64,000 bases of DNA from Pseudahrensia aquimaris (GCF_042676045.1 NZ_JBHTJV010000012.1:62001-126000); one strand, 5' to 3'. Positions 43,165 through 53,289 are shown, counted from the stretch's first letter. Numbers and translations: made by a program. Notes: generated by a model from the letters alone, not told the origin.

Positions 43165-43815
43165 ATGGCGAAAGCGACCAAAAAATCGACCAGATCCGAG
43201 CCTGCGGTGGCTGAGGGCACTATACTCATTAAAAAGTACCCCAATCGACGGCTCTATAACACCTCCACCAGCGCTTACATCGTGCTTGATGATCTTGTGC
43301 AGCTAATCCGCGATGACATTCCCTTCGTTATCCACGACACCAAGACGGGCGACGATATCACCCGCGAAATTCTCAATCAGATCATTTTCGAGCAGGAAAC
43401 CAGCCAGGGAAACCACCATTTTCCGCTGGAACTGCAAAAGCAGCTGATCGCCATGTATGGCGATACCTACGGCGCGATGGTTCCGGACTATCTGACACAA
43501 TCCATGGAATTGTTCGTCTCAGAACGTGCCCGTATGTCGGAGGCCATGGGCGATGTGGTGGGCCGCAACACGCGCATGATGATGGAATTCAGCCAAAACA
43601 TGGCACGTCAGAACATGGAATTGTTTAAAAAGTCATGGGACATGTTTGGCGCGCTTTCTGGCACTGGATCAAAGCGCAGGGACAAGCTAGACGACACCGC
43701 GCCCACAAAAACATCAACCGCCGACGGCTCCCAGAGGGATGAGCGGGAAGCCGAACTTGAAGAAATACAGAACAAGATCGACGCCCTGCAAAACCGTCTG
43801 AAATCCCTCAGCTAG
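43165..43815 (+). CDS. phaR: Polyhydroxyalkanoate synthesis repressor PhaR
   Basis: 216 residues. N-terminal PHB/PHA-accumulation DNA-binding domain with IKKYPNRRLYNTSTSAYIVL, the hallmark of PhaR. A middle segment (ITREILNQIIFEQETSQGNH) follows, then a variable C-terminus ending in a short coiled coil (EAELEEIQNKIDALQNRLKS). PhaR senses PHA granules and releases phasin and its own promoter. Start at 43165 preceded by AGGGAGAAAGG. Confidence 0.94.
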   Translation: MAKATKKSTRSEPAVAEGTILIKKYPNRRLYNTSTSAYIVLDDLVQLIRDDIPFVIHDTKTGDDITREILNQIIFEQETSQGNHHFPLELQKQLIAMYGDTYGAMVPDYLTQSMELFVSERARMSEAMGDVVGRNTRMMMEFSQNMARQNMELFKKSWDMFGALSGTGSKRRDKLDDTAPTKTSTADGSQRDEREAELEEIQNKIDALQNRLKSLS

Positions 43816-43830
43816 AAACCTCATTCATTT

Positions 43831-44721
43831 ATGCCACATCGTATAAAACAGCCTCCCAAGGCCTACTCAAAGCATTACCATCTCGGTCTTGGCTTTCACG
43901 GCTTTCATCGAATCAACTATCTTGAATGGGGCGATCCGGCGAAGTTCAACACGCAGGAAACGCTGTTTTGTGTCCACGGTCTGACGCGCAACGCACACGA
44001 TTTCGACTATTTCGCCCACGAGATGTGCAAGGACTATCGCGTCGTCTGCCCGGACGTAGTGGGACGCGGCGACAGCGATCACCTCGATTCGGCAGAGGGC
44101 TACAATTACCTCCAATACAACGCGGATATGAATGCGCTGATCGCGCGCCTTGGCGTGACAGAGGTCAACTGGATCGGCACGTCGATGGGTGGCATTATTG
44201 GCATGGTGCTGGCGTCGGTGGCGCAATCACCCATCCGCCGGTTGGTCGTCAACGACATTGGCCCAGAGGTCTCTCGCGACGCGCTGATGTCGATTGCAGA
44301 ATATATCGGGCGTTCTGACGAATTCGATACCCAGAAAGACATCGAAACCTATCTGCGCGGGATCTACAGAGAATTCGCGCCTATGAGCGACGACGACTGG
44401 GTGCAGATGGCGCGCTATGCTAGCCGACGCACGAAAACCGGCAAGTGGCGCTTGAAGGTCGACAACCGCGTGGGCGATGCGTTCCGTGATTCTATTTCGT
44501 TTTTCAACGTCGATATGTGGGAAACGTGGGAGCGTATAACCTGCCCGGTTCTGGTTTTGCGCGGCAAGGATTCCAGTTTTCTATCAGAAGATACCGCCCA
44601 GAGAATGTTGGAGGGCGGGCCACAAACAACGCTTGTTGAGTTCGAAGATACCGGCCACACGCCCACCCTGCGCAATGACGAACAGGTTCAGGTGATCGCT
44701 GATTGGCTGAAAGAAAACTAA
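43831..44721 (+). CDS. Alpha/beta hydrolase
   Basis: 296 residues. Oxyanion region FCVHGLTRNAHDFDYFA, nucleophile elbow GTSMGG and late histidine in EDTGHTPTLRNDE make a complete Ser-Asp-His triad plausible. It starts 15 bases after phaR, so it is probably co-transcribed. A role in PHA turnover (intracellular depolymerase or oligomer hydrolase) is suggested only by position. No lipase-box extension or substrate-binding domain of known depolymerases is recognised. Confidence 0.8.
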   Translation: MPHRIKQPPKAYSKHYHLGLGFHGFHRINYLEWGDPAKFNTQETLFCVHGLTRNAHDFDYFAHEMCKDYRVVCPDVVGRGDSDHLDSAEGYNYLQYNADMNALIARLGVTEVNWIGTSMGGIIGMVLASVAQSPIRRLVVNDIGPEVSRDALMSIAEYIGRSDEFDTQKDIETYLRGIYREFAPMSDDDWVQMARYASRRTKTGKWRLKVDNRVGDAFRDSISFFNVDMWETWERITCPVLVLRGKDSSFLSEDTAQRMLEGGPQTTLVEFEDTGHTPTLRNDEQVQVIADWLKEN

Positions 44722-44796
44722 GCATTCAATTTTATAGACCCGCAGCATCCGCGTGCTGGCTCACCGAAAACCGACAGACCACAAAGGCAAATCATT

Positions 44797-46224
44797 ATGG
44801 AAATCCGCAGAACCCAGTGCCTTATTGACGGCGAATGGATAGGCAAGGGCGAAACCCCCGTTTTGAACCCAGCCTCTGGTGAAGAGATCGCACACGTTCC
44901 CCACATGGGTGGGGAAGAGACCGTGCGTGCCATCGCGGCGGCGAGCAAGGCGTTCAAGACTTGGAGCCGCTCGCTGGCGAAAGAACGCTCGGCAATTTTG
45001 CGTCGTTGGTTTGATCTGATCGTGGAAAATGCCGACGAACTGGCTGCCATTTTGACAGAAGAACAAGGCAAGCCGCTGACGGAGGCAAAAGGCGAAATCC
45101 TCTATGCCGCATCGTTCGTTGAGTTTTACGCCGAAGAAGCCAAGCGCATTTACGGAGAAACGATCCCAAGCCCGTTCAAAGACGGACGCATCATCGTGCT
45201 GCGAGAGCCGATTGGTGTCGTGGCCGCGATTACGCCGTGGAACTTTCCGGCAGCAATGATCACCCGCAAGGTGGCTCCAGCTTTTGCTGCGGGCTGTACT
45301 GCTGTGGTCAAACCAGCGCCTGACACTCCGCTGACAGCTTTTGCCTTGGCTTCGCTTGCACAGGAAGCGGGATTGCCCGCCGGTGTGTTGAATGTCATTT
45401 CTGGTGATGCGGTCGCCATAGGCAATGCGTTGTGTGCGAGCGACGATGTGCGAGCGCTAACATTCACCGGCTCCACTCCCATCGGCAAGCTGCTCATCAA
45501 GCAATGTGCGGATACCGTAAAGCAAATGGGTCTGGAATTGGGCGGCAACGCGCCGTTTATCGTGTTCGATGACGCCGATATTGATGCCGCTGTGCAGGGC
45601 GCTATGGCTTCCAAGTTCCGCAATGCCGGGCAGACCTGCGTGTGCGCAAACCGCATCTATGTGCAGGCGGGTGTATACGATGAGTTTGCAGAGAAGCTTA
45701 CCGCCGAAGTCAACAAAATGGTGGTTGGTCCCGGCGCCGAAGAAGGCGTAACCCAAGGCCCGCTTATCAACGATGCCGCAGTGCAAAAGGTTGAGGGGCT
45801 GGTCAAAGACGCGCTCGATAAGGGTGCAAGCGTGGCAACTGGTGGCGGTCGCCATCAACTCGGCGGCCGGTTCTTCCAGCCGACTGTTTTGACGGACGTA
45901 ACCACCGCAATGGCCGTCACACGCGACGAAATTTTTGGCCCAGTAGCACCGCTCTACAAGTTTGAAAAAGACGAAGACGCCGTGGAAATGGCGAATGCGA
46001 CCGAGTTCGGCCTCGCATCCTATTTCTATTCCCGAGACATCGGCCGGATCTGGCGGGTCGCTGAAGCGCTGGAATACGGCATGGTGTCCATCAACTCGGG
46101 TATTCTATCAACCGAAGTCGCGCCGTTTGGCGGTGTGAAAGAATCCGGCACCGGGCGCGAAGGTTCGCGCCACGGCATCGATGAATTCACCGAGCTGAAA
46201 TATATGCTGATGAGCGGTATCTAG
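44797..46224 (+). CDS. gabD: NAD(P)-dependent succinate-semialdehyde dehydrogenase
   Basis: 475-residue aldehyde dehydrogenase with catalytic E247 (LELGGNAP) and C281 (NAGQTCVCANR), a motif characteristic of GabD-type enzymes. It oxidises succinic semialdehyde to succinate. It lies in the PHA block, so it could remove or balance succinic semialdehyde made by the ThDP enzyme, but no 4-aminobutyrate transaminase is present. Convergent with fabI, the stop codons sharing CTAG. Confidence 0.88.
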   Translation: MEIRRTQCLIDGEWIGKGETPVLNPASGEEIAHVPHMGGEETVRAIAAASKAFKTWSRSLAKERSAILRRWFDLIVENADELAAILTEEQGKPLTEAKGEILYAASFVEFYAEEAKRIYGETIPSPFKDGRIIVLREPIGVVAAITPWNFPAAMITRKVAPAFAAGCTAVVKPAPDTPLTAFALASLAQEAGLPAGVLNVISGDAVAIGNALCASDDVRALTFTGSTPIGKLLIKQCADTVKQMGLELGGNAPFIVFDDADIDAAVQGAMASKFRNAGQTCVCANRIYVQAGVYDEFAEKLTAEVNKMVVGPGAEEGVTQGPLINDAAVQKVEGLVKDALDKGASVATGGGRHQLGGRFFQPTVLTDVTTAMAVTRDEIFGPVAPLYKFEKDEDAVEMANATEFGLASYFYSRDIGRIWRVAEALEYGMVSINSGILSTEVAPFGGVKESGTGREGSRHGIDEFTELKYMLMSGI

Positions 46225-47051
46225 CTAATCGACGGGTCCGCTTCCAACACGCGCAATTCCTCTAAGCGCGGCATGGAAATGGTCGAATAGCCGGAATCCA
46301 CGAAATGCACATCGCCGGTCACACCTGACCCAAGGTCAGACAACATGTAGAGCGCCGCGCCACCGATCTCGTCCAGCGAGACGGTGCGGCGCAACGGTGC
46401 GTTGCGCTTTTGGTAATTGTACATCTGACGCGCATCGGCCACGCCAGCGCCCGCCAATGTGCGGACAGGGCCAGCGGAAATCGCATTGACGCGAATGTTG
46501 TCCGGACCGTAATCGGTGGCCAGATAGCGCACGGATGCTTCCAATGCCGCTTTGGCCACGCCCATGACGTTGTAGTTCGGCATGACGCGGGTTGAGCCGC
46601 CATAGGTGAGCGTGATCATAGAGCCGCCGTTGGTCATCAGTTCGGCGGCGCGTTTGGCCGTTTCAGTGAAGGAAAAGCACGAGATCAACATGGTGCGGGA
46701 AAAATTCTCGCGGCTTGTGTCTGCGTATTTGCCTTTCAATTCGCTACGGTCTGAAAAGCCGATGGCGTGGACGAAAAAGTCGATGCTGCCCCAATCGTCG
46801 CGCAGAGTATCGAACACCGCATCAACAGAGGCTATGTCTTCCACATCGCAGGGTAGCAAGTGTTTGGCGCCAACGCTTTCAGCCAGCGGCTTCACGCGTT
46901 TGCCAAACGCGTCACCTTGATAGGTGAATGCGAGTTCTGCGCCGTGGGCGGCCAGTGTTCTGGCTATACCCCATGCGATGGAATGATCGTTGGCTACGCC
47001 CATGATGAGGCCGCGCTTTCCGGCCATCAGATTTGATTTCAATTCGCTCAT
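46221..47051 (-). CDS. fabI: Enoyl-[acyl-carrier-protein] reductase FabI
   Basis: 276-residue short-chain dehydrogenase-type reductase completing each cycle of fatty acid elongation. It has the FabI N-terminus GLIMGVANDHSIAWGIA and the catalytic region TYGGSTRVMPNYNVMGVAKA with the Tyr-x6-Lys pair. Third gene of fabA-fabB-fabI on the minus strand, an order common in Rhizobiales. GGGAG lies upstream of the ATG. Confidence 0.95.
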   Translation of the reverse strand: MSELKSNLMAGKRGLIMGVANDHSIAWGIARTLAAHGAELAFTYQGDAFGKRVKPLAESVGAKHLLPCDVEDIASVDAVFDTLRDDWGSIDFFVHAIGFSDRSELKGKYADTSRENFSRTMLISCFSFTETAKRAAELMTNGGSMITLTYGGSTRVMPNYNVMGVAKAALEASVRYLATDYGPDNIRVNAISAGPVRTLAGAGVADARQMYNYQKRNAPLRRTVSLDEIGGAALYMLSDLGSGVTGDVHFVDSGYSTISMPRLEELRVLEADPSIS

Positions 47052-47068
47052 TGGTGCAGCTCCCGTTC

Positions 47069-48286
47069 CTACGCGTGACGCTGGAAAACCAGCGATGCGT
47101 TGGTGCCGCCAAACCCGAAGGAATTTGAAAGGACGGTGTCGATTTTCGCGTTGTCGATGCGTTCGCGCACGATAGGCATGTCGGCAAAGTCTGGATCAAT
47201 TTCGGTTATGTGAGCGCTTTCGCAGATGAAATTGTTTTGCATCATCAGCAATGAGTAGATTGCCTCCTGCACTCCAGTCGCACCGAGCGAGTGGCCTGTT
47301 AGCGATTTAGTGGCAGAGAATGGCGGGCACTTCTCACCAAACACGGCGCGAAGCCCCTCGATTTCCTTCGCATCGCCCACGCCGGTGGAGGTCGCGTGCG
47401 GGTTGATATAGTCCACTTCGCCGTCAACGGTCGCCAGCGCCTGTTGCATGCAGCGGATCGCGCCTTCGCCTGATGGTGCAACTTGATCGTAGCCGTCCGA
47501 CGTTGCGCCGTAGCCGACGATCTCGCCATAGATTTTCGCACCACGGGCCTTGGCGTGTTCCAGCTCTTCCAGGACCAGAACGCCTGCGCCGCCAGCGATG
47601 ACAAAGCCGTCGCGGTCTACCGAGAAGGCGCGTGAAGCTGTTGCGGGCGTGTCGTTGTATTTCGACGACATGGCCCCCATTGCGTCAAACAGGTTGGACA
47701 TTGTCCAATCGAAGTCTTCCGAACCACCAGCAAAGATAATGTCCTGCTTACCGACTTGGATCGTCTCATAGGCGTTGCCGATGCAGTGGTTGGACGTCGC
47801 GCACGCTGACGAAATGGAGTAGTTGACGCCTTTGATTTTGAACTGCGTCGCGAGCACAGCGGACGCTGTCGAAGACATCGCCTTGGGGACGGCGAGCGGC
47901 CCAATGCGTTTGGGAGAGCCGGTGTCGATTGTCTTTTGAGCGGCTTCCACGATTGTGCGCGTGGAAGGGCCGCCCGAACCCATAATGATGCCCGTGCGTG
48001 GGTTGTCGACTTCCGTGTCTTCAAGACCGGCATCGCGGATCGCCTGTTCCATGGCGATATAGTTCCATGCGGTTCCTTGGGACATAAAGCGCGCCGTGCG
48101 GCGGTCGAGAATTTCAAACGGATCAAGATCTGGTACGCCGCCGACCTGCGAGCGAAAATTGTGCTCGGCAAACTGAGGGGCGGCCTTAATGCCAGACTTC
48201 GCCTCGCGCAGTGAAGCGAGCACCTCATTGCTGTTGTTCCCGATGGAGGAAACGATCCCCATGCCCGTGACCACAACTCTTTTCAT
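47069..48286 (-). CDS. fabB: Beta-ketoacyl-ACP synthase I FabB
   Basis: 405-residue condensing enzyme required for unsaturated fatty acid synthesis together with FabA. Catalytic triad C162 (SSACATSNH), H297 (NPHATSTG) and H332 (TGHSLGATG). 17 bases upstream of fabI, 56 bases downstream of fabA. Confidence 0.95.
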   Translation of the reverse strand: MKRVVVTGMGIVSSIGNNSNEVLASLREAKSGIKAAPQFAEHNFRSQVGGVPDLDPFEILDRRTARFMSQGTAWNYIAMEQAIRDAGLEDTEVDNPRTGIIMGSGGPSTRTIVEAAQKTIDTGSPKRIGPLAVPKAMSSTASAVLATQFKIKGVNYSISSACATSNHCIGNAYETIQVGKQDIIFAGGSEDFDWTMSNLFDAMGAMSSKYNDTPATASRAFSVDRDGFVIAGGAGVLVLEELEHAKARGAKIYGEIVGYGATSDGYDQVAPSGEGAIRCMQQALATVDGEVDYINPHATSTGVGDAKEIEGLRAVFGEKCPPFSATKSLTGHSLGATGVQEAIYSLLMMQNNFICESAHITEIDPDFADMPIVRERIDNAKIDTVLSNSFGFGGTNASLVFQRHA

Positions 48287-48342
48287 CTGAAATCTCTTTC
48301 CTGGAAGAAAATCTGTAATTTGAATTTGCGCTTAAAGCGCAA

Positions 48343-48849
48343 TCAGGACGTGAAGAGGGCGACGCGCAGGTCGCTTGCCTGAAATACCTGTTCGCCATCA
48401 GCCCTTACAATGCCATCAGCTATACCGAGCACCAACTTGCCGCGCATGACGCGTTTGAAATCAATTTCATATTCCACGAGTTTGGTTTCAGGCGTCACCA
48501 TTCCGGTAAATTTCACCTCACCGGTTGAAATGGCGCGGCCTTTGCCCGGTTCACCGAGCCAACCAAGATAGAAGCCCGTCAATTGCCAAAGGGCGTCGAG
48601 GCCCAAGCAACCGGGCATAACCGGATCGCCCTGGAAATGACATGGGAAGAACCATAGGTCCGGATGAATTGTGAACTGGGCGCGGATATGGCCCTTGTCC
48701 TTCGCACCACCCGTTTCGGAAATGGCTGTGATCTTGTCGAACATCAACATAGGCGGCAGGGGCAATTGGGCGTTGCCGGGGCCAAACATCTCGCCGCGCG
48801 AGCAGGTGAGAATTTCCTCGTAGTCGTAGCTGGATTTCTGTTCGGCCAT
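48343..48849 (-). CDS. fabA: 3-hydroxydecanoyl-ACP dehydratase/isomerase FabA
   Basis: 168 residues, standard for FabA, which introduces the cis double bond in fatty acid synthesis. The active-site region is CHFQGDPVMPGCLGLDALWQ with the catalytic histidine and aspartate. The start MAEQKSSYDYEE at 48849 matches the usual rhizobial N-terminus; an ATG four codons upstream (48861) and a longer open frame are possible but less likely. Divergent from irr. Confidence 0.94.
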   Translation of the reverse strand: MAEQKSSYDYEEILTCSRGEMFGPGNAQLPLPPMLMFDKITAISETGGAKDKGHIRAQFTIHPDLWFFPCHFQGDPVMPGCLGLDALWQLTGFYLGWLGEPGKGRAISTGEVKFTGMVTPETKLVEYEIDFKRVMRGKLVLGIADGIVRADGEQVFQASDLRVALFTS

Positions 48850-49107
48850 TTGAATATTCATGCCCCTGAAATGAGTCGGCCCACGCGGATATAAAGTGAT
48901 GCGCGGGCGCGCAAGTGAGTTGTCGTGCAAGTCTTCGGCCGCCATACCAAGTGCGTCCGAACCGTGCTTTAACAGTGGCAAGGTGATGGGGTCAAACGCT
49001 GGTTGACGAAGGGGGCGGCTTGTTAAGAGTGCTTCGCATTGTCGCTTGCCGGGTCACAAGCGCTGCCCTATATTCTGTGCGAGACGACCAAGGGAAGCCT
49101 GTGAACC

Positions 49108-49545
49108 ATGTCTGGCACTGAAAAAACGACCGAAACACATGAGCCAATTTGCCTTACGGGCAAGTTGCGCAAAGCTGGTTTGCGTCCGACACGCCAGCGG
49201 CTCTCTCTCGCCCAACTGCTTTTTTCAAAAGGCGATAGGCACGTTTCAGCCGAGGCGCTGCACGAAGAGGCTGTGGACGCCAATGTCCACGTTTCGCTGG
49301 CTACGGTTTACAACACTCTGCATCAGTTCAACGAAGCTGGCCTGTTGCGGGCTGTCGCTATCGATTCATCAAAAACATACTTCGACACCAACACTTCCGA
49401 TCACCATCACTTCTTTATCGAAAAAGAAAACCGCGTGGTGGATGTGCCTGCGTCACAGATCACCGTCAGCGATCTGCCTGTTGCGCCGGAAGGTATGGAG
49501 ATTGAGCGTGTCGATGTAATCGTGCGGCTGCGCGAGAAGCGCTGA
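49108..49545 (+). CDS. irr: Iron response regulator Irr (Fur family)
   Basis: 145 residues. Winged helix with RKAGLRPTRQRLSLAQLLF and VSLATVYNTLHQFNEAGLL, then the Irr-specific DHHHFFIE histidine cluster (residues ~98-104) in place of Fur metal sites. Irr accumulates under iron and heme shortage and controls heme and iron genes. The Bradyrhizobium-type GCPWH heme motif is absent (PICLTGK instead), so turnover is likely by the rhizobial variant mechanism. The adjacent fabA-fabB is its usual company in Rhizobiales. Confidence 0.93.
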   Translation: MSGTEKTTETHEPICLTGKLRKAGLRPTRQRLSLAQLLFSKGDRHVSAEALHEEAVDANVHVSLATVYNTLHQFNEAGLLRAVAIDSSKTYFDTNTSDHHHFFIEKENRVVDVPASQITVSDLPVAPEGMEIERVDVIVRLREKR

Positions 49546-49556
49546 ACGACCGCCCT

Positions 49557-50159
49557 TTAGCCGTCGATCAACTCACCGGGATAAGTTCCCCATAATTTAG
49601 CTTGGGGAAGGTAGGCGCTTGTGTTGCTCGCTTCGATTTCGCACCAGCCGTTGTGGCACTCCTTCAAATCAACCAACAATCCAGCCTGCACTTTTGCGAC
49701 TGTCGCAGCATCGCCTCGGGCGCGGTATTTTGCGTCAAGCAATTGTGCGCTTGTTACCGTGCCATCTTCGGCGATCTCACGATCCCAAGGCGCAACGATG
49801 GCCGTGCGGCGCGAAGATAGAAGCGAGTGCAGAACCCATCCGGTTGTGCCTTCCGCATCGCGCACACGCCGCCAACGGTCAAATTCCTGAATGACCTCAA
49901 CGGGCAGACCCGAACGCTTATAGAGCCAGTTGATTGAATAGGCGCGGCCAGGGCCGACACGTAAGTTCACGGCCGGCGCCTTCAAGCTCACAAAGCGAGG
50001 GATCGGCAGGCCGGTCACCCTGCCCTTTTTTATGCCATCGCTTTCGTCGGCCAGCGATACGTTCGGCGCGGCCGCGAGCGTCACAATTGCGAGCATGCCC
50101 ATGGCAAGGGTTTTGAAAAAGCGGTTAGAAAAGAATGGCTGTCTGATTTCCCGGATCAC
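49557..50159 (-). CDS. Secreted SH3-domain protein
   Basis: 200 residues. N-terminal signal (FFKTLAMGMLAIVTLAAAPN, cleavage near LAD), then a bacterial SH3-like repeat: VNLRVGPGRAYSINWLYKRS, GWVLHSLL, and a second degenerate copy with GLLVDLKECHNGWCEIEAS. Such proteins often bind peptidoglycan, but no catalytic domain is present. The start codon is GTG. Widely conserved next to irr in related bacteria as a hypothetical protein. Confidence 0.82.
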   Translation of the reverse strand: MIREIRQPFFSNRFFKTLAMGMLAIVTLAAAPNVSLADESDGIKKGRVTGLPIPRFVSLKAPAVNLRVGPGRAYSINWLYKRSGLPVEVIQEFDRWRRVRDAEGTTGWVLHSLLSSRRTAIVAPWDREIAEDGTVTSAQLLDAKYRARGDAATVAKVQAGLLVDLKECHNGWCEIEASNTSAYLPQAKLWGTYPGELIDG

Positions 50160-50442
50160 TTGCGGTATCGTCCCTGCTTAAAAAGAGTATCTTCACCCTC
50201 ACATCGACGTCAGTATCAACGATGCAATTGGAGCCATTGCCTTTAACAGCGCGCATGATAAAAACGGGCGGCTGAACAGGCGGAGCGCCATGGTTCACCA
50301 AACCTCGCCGTTTTCGGTTAAAGTGCGCTCAAGAGACATGGTAAACAGGCTCTTAATCTCACTGTCCTTTTGGGCGTGTGACTTTATGGGCATGCGATCA
50401 GAACCCGGCGGGGCGCGCCGGAGACAAGGCAGTTGAACGGGC
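50160..50442. other. Intergenic region between the SH3 protein and hydroxyacid dehydrogenase genes
   Basis: About 280 bases between divergent genes. No tRNA, terminator or conserved motif recognised. A GC-rich inverted patch near 50400 (CCCGGCGGGGCGCGCCGG) is too short to interpret. Confidence 0.4.
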
Positions 50443-51441
50443 ATGCCAACTTCCAAACCTCGCGTCATTGTGACGAGAAAACTCCCAGACGCGGCAGAGA
50501 CGCGGATGATGGAGTTGTTCGATACCAAGTTGAACATCGACGACACCAAGATGAACCGCGAGCAGCTGGCGCAAGCGATGGCGGAGGCAGACGTTCTGGT
50601 GCCGACCGTTACCGACGCCATCGACGCCGATCTCATCTCCAAGGCTGGCGAGCGGCTGAAGCTGATTGCCAATTTTGGCAATGGCACCGACAACATTGAT
50701 ATCAAAGCCGCGATGGATCGCGGCATTACGGTCACCAACACGCCCAAGGTTTTGACCGAAGACACCGCTGATATGATTATGGCGATGATGCTAGCAGTGC
50801 CGCGCCGTCTGGTAGAAGGCGCGCGGGTGATGATGAGCGACGAAGGCTGGGAAGGTTGGGCGCCGAGCTGGATGCTCGGCAACCGCATCTACGGCAAACG
50901 CCTTGGCATTATAGGAATGGGCCGCATCGGCTCCGCAGTCGCCCGCCGCGCACGCGCCTTTGGGCTGGCCATTCATTATCACAACCCAAAACCCGTTCAT
51001 CCCGAACTCGAAGAAGAGTTGGAAGCAACCTATTGGGACAGCCTCGACCAAATGTTGGCGCGCATGGACATCATTTCCATCAACTGCCCTTATACGCCAG
51101 CAACTTTCCACCTTTTACACGAACGCCGCATCAAGCTGTTGCAGCGCGGCGCTTATGTCGTGAACGCAGCGCGTGGCGAAATCATTCAGGAAGCGGCGCT
51201 GATAGATGCGCTAGAGACTGGCGCGATCGCAGGTGCAGCACTGGATGTGTTTGAACACGAACCGGCCGTCTCTCCGCGCTTCCGCGCCTTAGCAGAGAAA
51301 GGCAAAGTGCTGATGCTGCCCCATATGGGCTCTGCGACAGTCGAAGGGCGCAACGAGATGGGTGATAAAGTCATCATCAACATCCGCACATTCTTCGACG
51401 GTCATCGCCCGCCGGACCGGGTTTTGCCACGGCGAGACTGA
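50443..51441 (+). CDS. D-2-hydroxyacid dehydrogenase, probable glycerate dehydrogenase/hydroxypyruvate reductase
   Basis: 332 residues. NAD-binding GIIGMGRIGSAVARRA, catalytic arginine (NAARGEI), glutamate (VFEHEP) and histidine (LPHMGSAT) are all in place. Members with this arrangement (GyaR-like) reduce glyoxylate and hydroxypyruvate. The assignment to glycerate rather than another small D-hydroxyacid is by overall resemblance. Monocistronic as far as seen. Confidence 0.85.
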   Translation: MPTSKPRVIVTRKLPDAAETRMMELFDTKLNIDDTKMNREQLAQAMAEADVLVPTVTDAIDADLISKAGERLKLIANFGNGTDNIDIKAAMDRGITVTNTPKVLTEDTADMIMAMMLAVPRRLVEGARVMMSDEGWEGWAPSWMLGNRIYGKRLGIIGMGRIGSAVARRARAFGLAIHYHNPKPVHPELEEELEATYWDSLDQMLARMDIISINCPYTPATFHLLHERRIKLLQRGAYVVNAARGEIIQEAALIDALETGAIAGAALDVFEHEPAVSPRFRALAEKGKVLMLPHMGSATVEGRNEMGDKVIINIRTFFDGHRPPDRVLPRRD

Positions 51442-51610
51442 CCGCTCTTAGCCTCTCTTTAGTTCAAGTTTCTCAAACCACGCATGATGCACGGCATGGG
51501 GACAGTTGCCTGCAAGTGATTCCTTTCGGCGTTTAAGACGAATAGTCTGCGCGGAACGCAAAATTGATTCGCCGCTTTACGCCCAACCTCCCCAAATTAG
51601 AAAGCCGCGC

Positions 51611-53218
51611 GTGCTTACACCCACCGCAATTGCTGAAAAAATTATCGTGATGGAAGGCTGGCGGGCCAACCTGTTGGCCGTCGCAGCCGGGGCTGCATCG
51701 GCTTTGGCTTTGGCGCCCTTTCACCTCTGGCCCATCCTATTTTTCACGATGCCGATTTTTGTCTGGCTGCTGGATGGTGCGGTTGCACCGAGTGCGTCGC
51801 GGGGGCTGCGGAGGTTCTGGCCCGCTTTTCGCACAGGCTTTAATTTCGGGTTTGGCTATTTTCTCGCCGGCCTTTGGTGGATTGGTCAGGCGTTTTTGGT
51901 TGAGGCAGATGAGTTTGCGTTTTTGCTGCCGGTTGCCGTTATCGGACTGCCAATACTGCTAGCGCTTTTTTGGGGTGTTGGGGCGGCATTTTCGCGTTTG
52001 GCATGGCGCGACGGCTGGTCAAGGCTTTTGGCATTTGCCTGCGCAATAACGCTTGCAGAGCTTGCGCGTGGCCATGTTTGGACGGGTTTCCCCTGGAACT
52101 TACCGGGTTATGCGCTGATGCCATCGCCCCTTATGATGCAGAGCGTTGGGCTGGTCGGCGCTTATGGCATGACCCTTGTCACCCTGTTCATCACGGCATC
52201 TCCGGCAATCTTTGCGCCGGGTGATGGCGTGCGCAAAAGGCGTGTGCGAGCCGTTCTTGCTTCTGCACTCGTGCTGCTGGTTGCTCATGCTGGGTACGGC
52301 GCTTGGGCGCTTTCGAGGGCAACCGATGATGTGGTGGCCAACGTCAAACTGCGGCTCGTGCAACCTAATATAGACCAGCGCGAAAAATGGAAACCGGAAA
52401 ACGCGGGGCCGATTTTCCGTTCCTATCTTGAATTGTCGAACACTAATGCAGGGCCACAGGCCAACGGCGCTAACGCTTTTACTCATATCATCTGGCCAGA
52501 AAGCGCCTTCCCTTTCATCTTGTCGGAACAACAGCAGGCGCTGGGTGCAATCCGCAACACGATTGGCCCAAATACCACGCTGATCAGCGGTGCCATGCGC
52601 AGAGAAAGCGGAGACGCAATCTTTAATTCGGCGCTCGTGATCAATGGCGAAGCGCAGATTGTGGCGGCACGCGACAAAACCCAACTCGTGCCATTCGGTG
52701 AATTCTTGCCAGCGCAATCGTTCTTGGAATCTATGGGCTTTCAGCAATTGACTAAACAGCAAGGCGGCTTCGCGCAGGGCTTGACGCGTGCGCCTGTTTC
52801 GCTGCCCGGTGCGCCGGCTTTCTTGCCGCTTATTTGCTACGAGGTGGTCTATTCAGGCCCGCTGAACGCAGGCGAAGAGCGGCCCGGTTGGATCGTCAAT
52901 CTGACCAATGATGCTTGGTTTGGGAACACATCTGGCCCCTACCAACATGCCCACCAAACGCGCGTTCGTGGCGTGGAGCAGGGTATTCCCATTGTGCGCG
53001 TTGCCAACAGCGGTATCACGTTTGTGTCAGACGCTTGGGGCCGCATTGATAAACAACTTCCTTTTGGTGCGAGAGCTGTGCTCGACAGCGATTTGCCGGT
53101 TGCGGCAGCAGCAACACCATTTTCTCGCAATGGCAATTTTCCTATTGCCCTTTTTGTTTGCATCCTGTTTTTTGCTTTGGTAGTCCTGCGGGCACTAAAC
53201 ACCAACAGGTTGCAATGA
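51611..53218 (+). CDS. lnt: Apolipoprotein N-acyltransferase Lnt
   Basis: 535 residues. Six to eight N-terminal membrane helices precede a periplasmic nitrilase-fold domain that adds the third acyl chain to lipoproteins. The catalytic triad is visible as IWPESAFPF (Glu), ARDKTQLVPFGEF (Lys) and PLICYEVVYSG (Cys). The start is uncertain: GTG at 51611 gives the usual length and N-terminus. ATG at 51650 lacks a ribosome binding site, and the open frame back to 51506 looks non-coding. Confidence 0.92.
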   Translation: MLTPTAIAEKIIVMEGWRANLLAVAAGAASALALAPFHLWPILFFTMPIFVWLLDGAVAPSASRGLRRFWPAFRTGFNFGFGYFLAGLWWIGQAFLVEADEFAFLLPVAVIGLPILLALFWGVGAAFSRLAWRDGWSRLLAFACAITLAELARGHVWTGFPWNLPGYALMPSPLMMQSVGLVGAYGMTLVTLFITASPAIFAPGDGVRKRRVRAVLASALVLLVAHAGYGAWALSRATDDVVANVKLRLVQPNIDQREKWKPENAGPIFRSYLELSNTNAGPQANGANAFTHIIWPESAFPFILSEQQQALGAIRNTIGPNTTLISGAMRRESGDAIFNSALVINGEAQIVAARDKTQLVPFGEFLPAQSFLESMGFQQLTKQQGGFAQGLTRAPVSLPGAPAFLPLICYEVVYSGPLNAGEERPGWIVNLTNDAWFGNTSGPYQHAHQTRVRGVEQGIPIVRVANSGITFVSDAWGRIDKQLPFGARAVLDSDLPVAAAATPFSRNGNFPIALFVCILFFALVVLRALNTNRLQ

Positions 53219-53289
53219 CGTTCCTGCGCCCAAGCTGAATTGTCGCCACAAAACCGCGCCCAAAAGCGCAGCGACCAGAGGTTAAACGC